From a bacterium (GTDB lineage: Bacteria > Verrucomicrobiota > Verrucomicrobiia > Limisphaerales > UBA11358), in the NCBI GenBank assembly GCA_021813325.1, contig JAKALA010000008.1:21191-85190 (forward strand): a stretch of DNA of 64,000 nt, read 5' to 3'. Positions 41,080-50,564 of the stretch are shown piece after piece. A program made the translations under genes and the position numbers. Below the pieces are notes generated by a model that did not search any database, had not been told where the DNA came from, and saw only the letters and a list, made by a program, of their open reading frames with translations. How positions within the stretch are numbered: position 1 is the stretch's first letter; every line of letters begins with the position of its first letter.

Positions 41080-42937
41080 ACTTCGCGCGGGCATCGGTTG
41101 AGGATGCCAGCCGTCGGTTGTAACCCGCCGCCGCTCGATTATCCGGTTGGAGCTTCAGCATCGCGCTCATGGCTTCACGGGCCTGCTCCCATTTGTTTTG
41201 AGCCACCAGCGCCCGGGCCAGGATAAAATGTGCGTCCGGCAGAAAATACTTCAATTGGATTGCGCGGCGGGCAGCCGCTTCGGCCTCGTCTGGCTGGCCG
41301 AGTCGGAGCGATGCCTCGGCTAATCCCAGCCAGACCATCGGATCGCGTTCTTCTGTCTTGAGAGCAGCACGAGCCAGTTCGGCCAGCGGTTGCCATTCGC
41401 GAAGTCGCAGCAGCAACAAGCCCATTTGCCGTAAAATCAATGGATGGGTGGGATTTGTCTGGATGGCTTCATAAACCAACTGGCGGGCCTGGCGAACGTC
41501 GCGTTTCGCCAGAGCCAGTTCTGCGCGTGGCAGCAGGGAAAAAACACCCGGTGGCAGCGTCTCCAGAAGCACTTCGAGCGTCGCTTCCGCGTCAGTTAAT
41601 CGCCCGAGATTCAACTGGCAATGAAACAAGGCGTTGGCAAAGTCATTTCGCTCGGGAAAACTGGCAAACAAATCTTCGAGCACAGGCAAAGCGACGGCAA
41701 GTTGCGCTGACTCCAGGCAGGATTGCGTGAAATTCCACTGAGCTTCGCGCTGAACGGCCAAGGCTGCCGGCACACCGGATTGAGCAACCGGCGGGGCGAT
41801 GTCACCGGAAGAAGCTTCCGTCTCCCAACTGGCCACGCGCTGAATAGCAGGCGGATCCTGGAATGCTTCCACCCAGACACGCCCTTCCATGTCGTCGCCG
41901 ATCGGCAACCCGAACCACGTTAAAATGGTTGGGACCACATCCAGCACGCTTGCTCCATGCAACAGCCCGTCCTGAACCAGTTCGGGGCCGCTGGCAGTGA
42001 TGATCCCCACGGGTGACTTCCAGGCATCAGCGTCGTTTTGCGGGAAACCGGCTGGCGGAAAATCCGGACTGCGCACGCCGTGGGCCGAGATAAGCATTGC
42101 CGTGGTGTTCCGTCCCGCCGTTTGCAGCAAAGCCCCGAGCATCCGGTCCAAAATCCGGTATTCCATGCGAACCACGTCCTGATAAAGGTCAAAATCATTC
42201 TCGTTGATCCACGCTCTTCGTGGCGCGGAGAAGGGCAGGAACCATCGGGAGATGTGACCGGGCGCGGGCAAACGCACGGTGGCAAAGTCCCATTCACAGG
42301 TTTGCATCAAATGCAGGATGGCGGCGTGATGGGAAAAATCCGCTGTCAACAGCACCCGTAGTTGACCGATCCGACGATCACGCTTTTGATCCACGCGTTT
42401 CCATTGCGGGATGTATTGCGAAATTAAATCGGCTCCAATCGTTTCCGGACTCACCCGCATCGAGTCGAGCGCATTCGCCAGGAAATTTTGGTTGTAGGTT
42501 CCAGGCGATGCGGGAGGCCAAGGTTTCACACCGGGAGCGGCGGTGGGTTCCGAGTAACGATCAGAGACAATCATCCCGGCATTCTCGGCGCTGCCATGCG
42601 TGGCGGGCCAGCCTACCACCAAACTGCGTTTGTCTGCGCGAGCCAGAATTTCCCACAAGGCGCAAACGCGACGGGCGTGGCGGTTGGTCGGAACGAGCTG
42701 CTGATCTTGGGCATCCCACTCGCGCGAATGAATGATTCCATGACGCCAGGGACGTTTTCCGGTGGCCACGCTCGTCCACAGGGCGGCGGTGTTGAGCGGC
42801 TGACAGGCCATGAGTTCGCCAACCACACCGGTTTCCACGAGTTGGTTCAGCGCCGGCAGTTCACCGGCGTCCATCAGCGGATTGAGAATTTTCCAATCAG
42901 CGGCATCCCAGCCGATCAGCAGGAATTTTTTCTGCAT
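41069..42937 (-). CDS. Type I phosphodiesterase/nucleotide pyrophosphatase-like protein with TPR tail
   Basis: A 622-residue protein. The alkaline-phosphatase-fold part covers residues 1-360: LLIGWDAADWKILNPLMDAG (metal Asp), QPLNTAALWTSVATGKRPW (candidate Thr/Ser nucleophile), LISAHGVRSP and SVLDVVPTILTWFGLP. Residues about 400-620 are TPR helices (for example WLGLAEASLRLGQPDEAEAA). There is no signal peptide. The substrate is unknown; phosphoesters or sulfoesters are possible. It converges on the GH38-type gene and overlaps its last 11 bases. Confidence 0.83.
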   Translation of the reverse strand: MQKKFLLIGWDAADWKILNPLMDAGELPALNQLVETGVVGELMACQPLNTAALWTSVATGKRPWRHGIIHSREWDAQDQQLVPTNRHARRVCALWEILARADKRSLVVGWPATHGSAENAGMIVSDRYSEPTAAPGVKPWPPASPGTYNQNFLANALDSMRVSPETIGADLISQYIPQWKRVDQKRDRRIGQLRVLLTADFSHHAAILHLMQTCEWDFATVRLPAPGHISRWFLPFSAPRRAWINENDFDLYQDVVRMEYRILDRMLGALLQTAGRNTTAMLISAHGVRSPDFPPAGFPQNDADAWKSPVGIITASGPELVQDGLLHGASVLDVVPTILTWFGLPIGDDMEGRVWVEAFQDPPAIQRVASWETEASSGDIAPPVAQSGVPAALAVQREAQWNFTQSCLESAQLAVALPVLEDLFASFPERNDFANALFHCQLNLGRLTDAEATLEVLLETLPPGVFSLLPRAELALAKRDVRQARQLVYEAIQTNPTHPLILRQMGLLLLRLREWQPLAELARAALKTEERDPMVWLGLAEASLRLGQPDEAEAAARRAIQLKYFLPDAHFILARALVAQNKWEQAREAMSAMLKLQPDNRAAAGYNRRLASSTDARAKFNE

Positions 42938-42978
42938 GTGAACGTCAGCAGAGTAGGGGATGCGTTGAACAATGCAAG

Positions 42979-43746
42979 CTACCGATTGCCGGAAACGGCA
43001 TTGGTGCGTTCGTGGGCGAGCAGCCAGGAATAAAGCTCTGGATTATTGAAAGTCTCGGTCCAGGCGTCGTGCATGGCCTCGGGATAAATCGTCAGTTTCA
43101 CTTCCTGGCCGCCGAATTTTTTTAGGCAGGCCACTGTGCGTTCGGATTCATCGACCGGCACCACGGGATCTTTGGCGCCGTGAAAGGCCCAGACGGGCAG
43201 TGTTTTCAGCGCTGCGGCATGCTCCGGCGTTACGAGAATAATGTCCAGCAAATCACCGCCACCGGAAATGGGCACAATGGCTGCGAATTTTTCCGGGTAA
43301 CAAAGTCCCAGTTTCCACGTGCCGTAACCGCCCATGCTCAAGCCGGCCAGATAAACCCGCTTTTCGTCCACGTTGAAGGTCTTTTCGGCATGGGCCAAAA
43401 GTAGCAGCAATGAATCGCTGTTCCAGAGGTGATCCGTTGCGCACTGCGGGGCCACGATGATAAAAGGCAAATCGTGGCCGGCTTTGATATATTTCAGCGG
43501 TCCGTGAACTTCGACCTGCTGAACATTGTCGCCGCGTTCGCCGGCTCCATGCAAAAACAGCATCAGCGGCCAGCGTTTGGCGTCCTTGGCGTCATAACCT
43601 TTTGGCAAATAATATTCAAACTTCATGTCGCCACTGTGCGAGGCTGTCCATGGGAGCGAATCCGATTTCATTTCGTGGATGCCCTGCTGGGCCGACAGTT
43701 TGGCGGCCAGAATGAGACTGGCGAAGACAAGAAGGATGGATTTCAT
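42979..43746 (-). CDS. Secreted alpha/beta-hydrolase (phospholipase/carboxylesterase or PHB depolymerase type)
   Basis: A 255-residue serine hydrolase with signal peptide MKSILLVFASLILAAKLSA. The oxyanion segment is LMLFLHGAGERGDN, the nucleophile elbow GLSMGGYGTW, the acid in FHGAKDPVVPVD and the His in YPEAMHDAWTE, so the triad is complete. Such small single-domain enzymes often act as acetyl- or feruloyl-type esterases on plant or algal glycans. Placed between the phosphodiesterase-TPR and GH2 genes, it probably removes ester groups in the same island. Confidence 0.88.
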   Translation of the reverse strand: MKSILLVFASLILAAKLSAQQGIHEMKSDSLPWTASHSGDMKFEYYLPKGYDAKDAKRWPLMLFLHGAGERGDNVQQVEVHGPLKYIKAGHDLPFIIVAPQCATDHLWNSDSLLLLLAHAEKTFNVDEKRVYLAGLSMGGYGTWKLGLCYPEKFAAIVPISGGGDLLDIILVTPEHAAALKTLPVWAFHGAKDPVVPVDESERTVACLKKFGGQEVKLTIYPEAMHDAWTETFNNPELYSWLLAHERTNAVSGNR

Positions 43747-43839
43747 GACCCGTTATGTTGGTTGGAAAACGCGCCTGTTTTCAAGAATCAAAACCGGGAG
43801 TCGCTCGTAATCGTAATATTTGTTCAATCGGAACACAGA

Positions 43840-46413
43840 TTAGCTGTAGGTGTTATAGACACTTCGAACGGTCAGCGCCTGTTTAAACTCGGCGAGCGCC
43901 AACTGACGTTTGGTGGTCACGTTTATCTCGACGGAGTGGCCGGCGTTTAGATGCACAAAATTATCCGAGTAGCGGGCATCAAGGTCACCCAAATTCAACC
44001 AAACCCACAGGGCGGGCTTTTCCGCGGATACGATGACGCGGAACCCCGTTGCAGTTTGCTTCACGTGGGTTTGCAATTTTGGGTCCACGAGTTCCAATTC
44101 CTTGGGGCGACCAAACGTGACCAGATTTTGCGACACGACCTGGTCTGACTGGGTGAGCTTGAGCCAAAGCATAAGGTTGTTTTCACCGTGTTGTTGCGCC
44201 AGCGAATCCAGTTTTAGTGTGCTGACAACCTGACTGTGTCGCGCGGGCGATTCCACGCCGATTTTCCCGGAGTCAAGCGTGACTCCCTGTAGATTGCTGA
44301 CGAGCCATTCAGCATTCCCTTTGAACGGAGCGCCCAAATCCGAGGTGAGATAGATGTCCACGGTTTTATTTTTGATGTCTTCCAGCCCGGAGATCATCAC
44401 CGGCGCATAAAAATGACGGGCGGCGTAATGCAGCGCCTTCCAGCGTCCGTAATAATCTACCGAAGCCCAGCTGGCCACGGGCCAGCAGTCATTGTATTGC
44501 CAGAACAGGCAGCCCATCGATTTGGGCATGTGCTGCCGCCAATATTCGGCTCCCAGCTTGATGCCGTAGGCTTGCACCAGTTGACTTACCCAAAGCGTAT
44601 TGTCGAAATCTTTGCCAGTGCGGAAATAGTTTCCGATCATGTTTTTGATCCGGTCATTTCCCAACGGACAGCGCTGGTGCCACTTCATGACCTCGGACAT
44701 GGTGGAAGCCCGATCATTGCTGGCATTGGTGTAAGAATGAACGGTGCGCGGTTCCGGGTAGGATTGATAGCCGAATTCGCTCATGAACCCGCTCAGTTCG
44801 CGATAGGCCTCAAACGTGCGCGCGCCCCACCAGACTTCCCAGTAATGCACATCGCCACAGTCCGGGCTGCCGGAGACGTAACTGGTCTGCGGCGAGCAGG
44901 TCTTGACCTCATCGCCTAAAACCTCCTTGAACAGGTAATCATAACCATCGCGGCCCATGGAAAACACCGACCAGTCGTCTTTGACCAGCAGGGAAATTTC
45001 GTTATTGCCGCACCAAACCGCAATGCAAGGGTGATGGCGAAGGCGCTTCAGATTATCGCGCGCTTCGTGGCGCACGTTGTCCACGAATTGCGCGTCAAAG
45101 GCGGGGTAACTGGCGCAGGCAAATTTAAAATCGGCCCACACGCAAATTCCCATTTCGTCGCAGGCGTCGAAGAGCGCATCTTCCTCGTAATAGCCGCCGC
45201 CCCAAAAGCGCAGCATGTTCATGTTCACCGCCGCGGCATCGGCCACATAGCGGCGCAGGCTTTCAGCCGTGACGCGATTGTAAAAAGCGTCCGACGGAAT
45301 CCAATTGGCGCCCTTGGCAAAAAACTCCACGCCGTTCACCTCAAAGCGAAGCGGATTGCCGGCAGCTTGATTTAAAATTCCCAGCGTGCGTAATCCGATG
45401 CGTTTGGAGACGGAATCGAGAATGCGCCCATCGTCATCAAGCAAATCGACCGCCACTGTGTAAAGCGGCTGTTCACCCATCCCGTTCGGCCACCAAAGGT
45501 TCGGATGCTTGACCGTCAATTCACAGCGCGCTTCGCCATCAATCAATTTAACCTTTGCCTTGTCGATGGCCTGGCGCTCGTGAGACACCGCAATTTTGGC
45601 ACACAGCGGTTTCTTGGCGACAGCCAAGGCGGACAATTCGACTGTGAGCGTTACGCGATTTTTGACCGAGTGATCCTGCAAGATCAGCACATCATCAATC
45701 CTGGCTTCGTCCATTGCCTCCAGTGAGATGCTTTTCCAGATCCCCGCCGTGATCAACGTAGGCGCCCAATCCCAGCCAAACTGGCAGGGCTGTTTGCGCA
45801 ACCAGGCCCGCCCGGTGACGCCGCGATTTTCATTCCGCTTTTCCTCGAGTTTCTTGGTAAAATTGGCAGCGGATTTGATAAGAATTTCAATTTTGTTTTC
45901 GCCCTCGTGCAGGAGCGATTTGACGTCAAATTCCCAGCTCCGGAACATGTTGTCGGTTTCGGCCATTTTTTGACCGTTGACACTGATCGTGGCCAGCGTG
46001 TCCAAACCTTCGCAACGCAACAAAACAGTTTTGCGGGCCAGCAGTTCGGGCGGCACTTGAAAGGTCCGGCGGAACAGCCAGTCGGTCTCACCGATCCATT
46101 GCACGTCTTTTTCTTGATCGCGGTAAAACGGGTCAAGAATTTTACCCGCCGCCAGCAAATCCGTGTGGATGCAGCCCGGAACCGTGGCCGAAATCCAATC
46201 ACCCGTGCCGGCTTTGCTTGCCTGCCATTGCCCATCCAACGATAGGATTTGCCGTTTGTTTACCGCGGCAGACGCGGTGCGCGCAAACATGCTGCCGCCC
46301 ACGCACGCGGCGGCCGTGGCCATGGCGGAAGTGGTCAGAAACTGACGGCGCGAGACGCCGGCGGCGGGGGATGATGAGAAATTCATGCGTAAAGGCACTA
46401 GAGTTGATGTCAT
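43840..46413 (-). CDS. Tat-exported GH2 beta-mannosidase
   Basis: An 857-residue glycosidase cleaving terminal beta-mannose, for example from N-glycan cores or mannan. ATG 46413 was chosen; ATG 46386 is also possible, and the tracked extension to 46521 is dropped. The twin-arginine leader is SRRQFLTTSAMATAAACVGG. The GH2 sugar-binding domain starts ILSLDGQWQASKAG. The acid/base Glu is in CIAVWCGNNEISLLV and the nucleophile Glu in FMSEFGYQSYPEP. CLFWQYNDCWPV is also typical of this clade. Tat export of a glycosidase is uncommon. It is the leftmost-transcribed member of the minus-strand glycan genes. Confidence 0.93.
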   Translation of the reverse strand: MTSTLVPLRMNFSSSPAAGVSRRQFLTTSAMATAAACVGGSMFARTASAAVNKRQILSLDGQWQASKAGTGDWISATVPGCIHTDLLAAGKILDPFYRDQEKDVQWIGETDWLFRRTFQVPPELLARKTVLLRCEGLDTLATISVNGQKMAETDNMFRSWEFDVKSLLHEGENKIEILIKSAANFTKKLEEKRNENRGVTGRAWLRKQPCQFGWDWAPTLITAGIWKSISLEAMDEARIDDVLILQDHSVKNRVTLTVELSALAVAKKPLCAKIAVSHERQAIDKAKVKLIDGEARCELTVKHPNLWWPNGMGEQPLYTVAVDLLDDDGRILDSVSKRIGLRTLGILNQAAGNPLRFEVNGVEFFAKGANWIPSDAFYNRVTAESLRRYVADAAAVNMNMLRFWGGGYYEEDALFDACDEMGICVWADFKFACASYPAFDAQFVDNVRHEARDNLKRLRHHPCIAVWCGNNEISLLVKDDWSVFSMGRDGYDYLFKEVLGDEVKTCSPQTSYVSGSPDCGDVHYWEVWWGARTFEAYRELSGFMSEFGYQSYPEPRTVHSYTNASNDRASTMSEVMKWHQRCPLGNDRIKNMIGNYFRTGKDFDNTLWVSQLVQAYGIKLGAEYWRQHMPKSMGCLFWQYNDCWPVASWASVDYYGRWKALHYAARHFYAPVMISGLEDIKNKTVDIYLTSDLGAPFKGNAEWLVSNLQGVTLDSGKIGVESPARHSQVVSTLKLDSLAQQHGENNLMLWLKLTQSDQVVSQNLVTFGRPKELELVDPKLQTHVKQTATGFRVIVSAEKPALWVWLNLGDLDARYSDNFVHLNAGHSVEINVTTKRQLALAEFKQALTVRSVYNTYS

Positions 46414-46807
46414 TTTAATGAACCCAAAGCAACTGTCGCTGGGCGGGTGTGCCAAAATTGCGGGGCACACGTGCCAGTGAATTGACGTGATGGAACCGAA
46501 TCCAGACCATTTGGCCATCAATTTTGAAACCAGCGAAGACGGACGATCGGGAGCGACTGTATTGGTAATTTAACGAGACTTTCTGTAAAAGCGTGAAGCC
46601 TTTTTTCAAGATTAAATCTGGTTTTTATCGGCGATTTTTCTGGCCACGGTCGCGAATATCCGTATTTGTTTCGCCATGCGCCAGAAAACACGTTTGAGCC
46701 AGAGGACGAGATTCGTCTGGGCCGACGTATTGGGAAAATCATTGGCGATCGGCGGGACGGCGCGTGAATGGTCGGTTTTTGCTCAAAGCTCGCGGCGGCG
46801 GCGGGCG
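46414..46807. other. Divergent intergenic region between GH2 and the large sensor kinase
   Basis: About 390 bases if my two starts are right. Both flanking ORFs extend into it in the track, but those extensions lack leader-like sequence. It should hold promoters for both genes. I see no clear -35/-10 pair, riboswitch or operator. Confidence 0.4.
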
Positions 46808-49800
46808 ATGCTAAAATGGTTAATGGCAACCTTTGCCGCCGGCCTTTTGCTTGAGGCAACGACGCCTGTCGCGGCGGAAAATTTCCAACGGGAGCCGGCG
46901 CCGGTCTTCACCAACATTTGCCAGGTGCTCACGCGAACGGATGCGTTTCCTTTGCGTTCCTTGTTGCCGGTCCGGCTGAATGGCGTGGTGCTGGTGGGAG
47001 GAAGACATTCGATTGTCGTGCGATTTGACGGCTCGTCGTCCATCCAAATCCTGCCGTTGCCCTCCGAGCATCCTGTTCTCCAGCGTGGCGACCGCTTTGA
47101 GTTGGAAGGCCGGTGCCTGGTGGATGCCACCAATTTGATTTTTGAACCGGAACCATTGATAGACAATGACGGTTTGCATTCAGCTTATGAACGTTCCGCC
47201 GGCATTTGGTGGTCTCGCGGTCAACATGAAATGGCGCTGAATTACTTTAACCATGGAGGAGAAGGCGCCGTAAAATTATTTTTGGCCGGACCTGGAATGG
47301 CGCGGCAGCCACTGCCGGCAGACATGATGTTTCATGTTTTGACCAGCGGCGACCGCCAATCGTCAGCTAATTTGCCGGGCTGGGGGTTCAAATGCTACGA
47401 GGGAGCCTGGGGTAATTTACCGGATTTTTCGAAGCTGAAGCCGTATAAAACCGGCGTTTGTTCCCGCATAGATTTTGACTTGGCGGATCGAGAGACGAAC
47501 TTCGGAATGGCGTTCAACGGCTTTCTGGAAGTCCGCCAACTGGGATTATACACGCTTTCCCTGGAATCGGACGATGGCTCCCAATTATTCGCTGATCCGC
47601 CGCAATACCGAGTTGCGACCGGTGGTAAAACTAACCTTGCCACCTTGCGTCAAGTGGCTGCCGGCCAGTTTCTCCCGGCGGATGATCCTGAAAAATTTTG
47701 TGCCCAAATGGAAGGCACCGTGACATTTGCCGTTCACGAAGGAGACTCGTTGCGGATTGAAATTGTCAATGGCCGCAGCCGTGCGCTGGCGATTGTGCCT
47801 GCGGTGGCCGCCGCCGATTTTCAATGGCTGTTAGGCGCACGCATTCGGCTGGCCGGCATTTGCGAGAGCGTTTTTAATTCGGCCGGTTATCGGGTGGCCG
47901 GGCGGATCGAGGTGCCCGGGCTGGAGCAATTGCAATTGCTGGAAGCGGGGGAGAAACTGTGGCAAACGCAGCCGCCCATGTCTGCCGCCGCAGTGTTGCG
48001 CGCGGCCGGTTCGAATGCTGTTCCGTCGCTGGTGAATCTGACCGGAACATTGCGGCGGCAAGATTTGGATGGCGCGTGGCAGGTGGCGGATTCGACCGGA
48101 AGTTTCTCCCTGCGCCTTGCCGACAGCCAGTCGCTGAACAGCGGCATGAAGGTGCGGATTTTGGGGAAAGTCGAAACGGTTTCCAGCAACACGTTTGTGG
48201 TGAGCGGCCTGGCACGCCGTCTGGGCGAAAATGGAAATGGCAGCGGCCAATTGCCCTTGTTGACGGGCGTGGAGCAGATCAAGCAGATGAGCCGGGAAGA
48301 GGCCAAGCGGGGTTATCCGGTCAAAGTGCGCGGGATCATCACGTTTGTCTGGCCCGACGCGGGCTTTTTTTTGCAGGACGCCAACTGGGCGATCGATGTG
48401 CGGATGAGCCCTTCGGCGGCCACCAGTATTCCGAGCATCGGAGATTACTGGGAAGTCGAAGGCGAAACCTTTGCTGAATTTGCCCCGAACATCCGGGCCA
48501 CGCACGCCCGGCGCCTTGGTCCGGGCAGTTTGCCCGACGTGGTGCATCCCAACTGGAGCCAGTTGATCGACGGCAGTCTGGATGCGCAATACATCGAAGT
48601 GCAGGGGGTGGTTTCGCGCACGGATACTAATTTGCTTTATCTTTTGACCTGGGGCGGTCGCATCAAAATCAAACTGCCGGAAACTTCTTTTGACATGCTG
48701 CAACGATTCGAAGGAGCGCTGGTGCGCGTGCGCGGTTGCTTGATTCCCGGTCGCGATATTGTCACCCAGCAGGTCAAGCTGGGGGAATTTGAATTGCGCA
48801 ATGCCTCGGTTGCCGTGGATGAACCCGCGCCCAAGGATGTTTTTGCTCTGCCGTTGAAGCACGCCTCGGATCTTTTGCTGTTCGATGCTCACGCCAGCCC
48901 GATTCAACGGGTAAAATTGCGGGGTATCGTTTTGCATCAACGGGACGGCATGTGTTATTTCATGGACGGAGCCAATGGAGTTCGCCTGGCGCCGAAATTG
49001 GATGTCACCCTGAAGCCGGGCACTCGGATTGAAGTGGTGGGGTTTCCGGATTTGAATGCGCCTTCGCCGCTGTTGCGCGATGCAGTGGTGCGAGCCATCG
49101 GGACCGGCCCGCTGCCAGCCGCGACGGTCCTGTCCGGGGACGATTTGGTGGAAAATCGTTACGATGCCACGCGCGTGAAAATCAGCGCCACGCTGGTGTC
49201 GCGTCGCACCAGTGAAACTGATCAAATTTTGGAGATGCGTTCCGGCACGCGTCTGTGGCTGGCACGGCTGGCCCTGGCGAGCGGAGCCTTGCCCAATCTG
49301 GTCTTGGGCAGCGAACTCCAGTTGACCGGGGTTTATGCCGGGCAGGGCGTGGGTGGCGGCGAAGCCGGACGCCAGCCGGCCTCGTTCGAGTTGTTCCTAA
49401 ATTCGCCGTTGAACGTAGCGGTATTAAAAGAGCCGTCGTGGTGGACGGCGCGACATGCCCTAGTTGTCGCCGGCGGACTGCTCGGCGTGTTATTGCTGGC
49501 GTTTGGCTGGATTACCGTCCTGCACCGGCAGGTGGACCAGCGGACCACCGAATTGAAGCAGGAAATTGAGGACCACAAACGCACCGAATTGCAGCTTGAA
49601 GAGAAAACCACCATGTTGACGCGGGAAATTGAGGAACGGGTGAAAATGGAGGCTGAAGTGGAGCGGGGACACAAACAATTGCTGGTGACTTCGCGTCTGG
49701 CCGGCATGGCGGAGGTGGCCATCAGCGTGCTCCATAACGTGGGCAATGTCATGACGAGCGTCAATGTTCTGAGCGCCTCGATTGTGGAATATGTTCGCCA

Positions 49801-50533
49801 CTCCAAAATTTCGAGTGTGGGACGGCTGGCGGAATTGCTGGGAACTCATCGTTCTGATTTGCCGCGTTTTTTCAAGGAGGACCAACGGGGCCAGAAAATG
49901 CCGGATTATTGCGCACGGCTTTCCCAGCACCTGGCGGACGAGCAAAAACAGTTGCTGGATAAAGTGCGCGTTTTGAACGACAACATTGAGCACATCAACG
50001 AAATTGTCGGCATGCAACAAAGTTACGCGAAGGTTTCGGGGGTTTTGGAGCATTTGCCGCCCGCCGAGGTTTTGGAGGACGCCATCCGCATGCACGGACA
50101 GTCGCTGGAACGTCACGGGATCACGCTGGTGCGCCACTTTAAACCGGCCCCCATGATGACGATGGATCGCCACAAAGTTTTGCAGATCATGTTTAACCTC
50201 CTGGAAAACGCCAAATATGCCTGTTTGCAGGGCAGCGCCGCCGAAAAACAAGTGGTGGTGGAACTGGAAACCAGCCGCCAAGATTTTATCAAAATCACGG
50301 TGGCGGACAATGGCATGGGCATTTCGCCAGAAAATTTGAAGCGCATCTTCCGGCAGGGTTTTTCCACGCGACGCGATGGCCACGGTTTCGGTTTGCACAG
50401 CAGCATCTTGGCGGCCCAAGACATGGGCGGCAGCATGACGGTGAGCAGCGATGGAGTTGGCAAAGGGGCCAAATTTATGTTGGAGATTCCAATCGCAGTC
50501 CAAAAAAGTAATCTTCAACCGCAGCCGTCATGA
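46808..50533 (+). CDS. Large hybrid-sensor histidine kinase with PA14 and OB-like extracytoplasmic domains
   Basis: A 1241-residue membrane kinase; ATG 46808 places the leader MLKWLMATFAAGLLLEATTP at the start. Residues about 35-880 are extracytoplasmic: an OB-like segment, a PA14-like sandwich (LGLYTLSLESDDGSQLFAD), then several OB-like repeats such as VKVRGIITFVWPDAGFFLQD. One helix, ALVVAGGLLGVLLLAFGW, leads into a coiled coil. The kinase has the noncanonical H box VAISVLHNVGNVMTSVN, N box NLLENAKYA, DNGMGISPENL and GHGFGLHSS. PA14 modules often bind sugars, so glycan sensing for the adjacent island is plausible. The response regulator follows 31 bases later. Confidence 0.87.
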   Translation: MLKWLMATFAAGLLLEATTPVAAENFQREPAPVFTNICQVLTRTDAFPLRSLLPVRLNGVVLVGGRHSIVVRFDGSSSIQILPLPSEHPVLQRGDRFELEGRCLVDATNLIFEPEPLIDNDGLHSAYERSAGIWWSRGQHEMALNYFNHGGEGAVKLFLAGPGMARQPLPADMMFHVLTSGDRQSSANLPGWGFKCYEGAWGNLPDFSKLKPYKTGVCSRIDFDLADRETNFGMAFNGFLEVRQLGLYTLSLESDDGSQLFADPPQYRVATGGKTNLATLRQVAAGQFLPADDPEKFCAQMEGTVTFAVHEGDSLRIEIVNGRSRALAIVPAVAAADFQWLLGARIRLAGICESVFNSAGYRVAGRIEVPGLEQLQLLEAGEKLWQTQPPMSAAAVLRAAGSNAVPSLVNLTGTLRRQDLDGAWQVADSTGSFSLRLADSQSLNSGMKVRILGKVETVSSNTFVVSGLARRLGENGNGSGQLPLLTGVEQIKQMSREEAKRGYPVKVRGIITFVWPDAGFFLQDANWAIDVRMSPSAATSIPSIGDYWEVEGETFAEFAPNIRATHARRLGPGSLPDVVHPNWSQLIDGSLDAQYIEVQGVVSRTDTNLLYLLTWGGRIKIKLPETSFDMLQRFEGALVRVRGCLIPGRDIVTQQVKLGEFELRNASVAVDEPAPKDVFALPLKHASDLLLFDAHASPIQRVKLRGIVLHQRDGMCYFMDGANGVRLAPKLDVTLKPGTRIEVVGFPDLNAPSPLLRDAVVRAIGTGPLPAATVLSGDDLVENRYDATRVKISATLVSRRTSETDQILEMRSGTRLWLARLALASGALPNLVLGSELQLTGVYAGQGVGGGEAGRQPASFELFLNSPLNVAVLKEPSWWTARHALVVAGGLLGVLLLAFGWITVLHRQVDQRTTELKQEIEDHKRTELQLEEKTTMLTREIEERVKMEAEVERGHKQLLVTSRLAGMAEVAISVLHNVGNVMTSVNVLSASIVEYVRHSKISSVGRLAELLGTHRSDLPRFFKEDQRGQKMPDYCARLSQHLADEQKQLLDKVRVLNDNIEHINEIVGMQQSYAKVSGVLEHLPPAEVLEDAIRMHGQSLERHGITLVRHFKPAPMMTMDRHKVLQIMFNLLENAKYACLQGSAAEKQVVVELETSRQDFIKITVADNGMGISPENLKRIFRQGFSTRRDGHGFGLHSSILAAQDMGGSMTVSSDGVGKGAKFMLEIPIAVQKSNLQPQPS

Positions 50534-50564
50534 GTTGTTCCAACCTGAATTGATTTTACCGATT

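Noticed and set aside
33063-46413. Bacteroidetes-style PUL with SusC/SusD
   Set aside because: No TonB-dependent transporter or SusD-like gene is present anywhere in the window.
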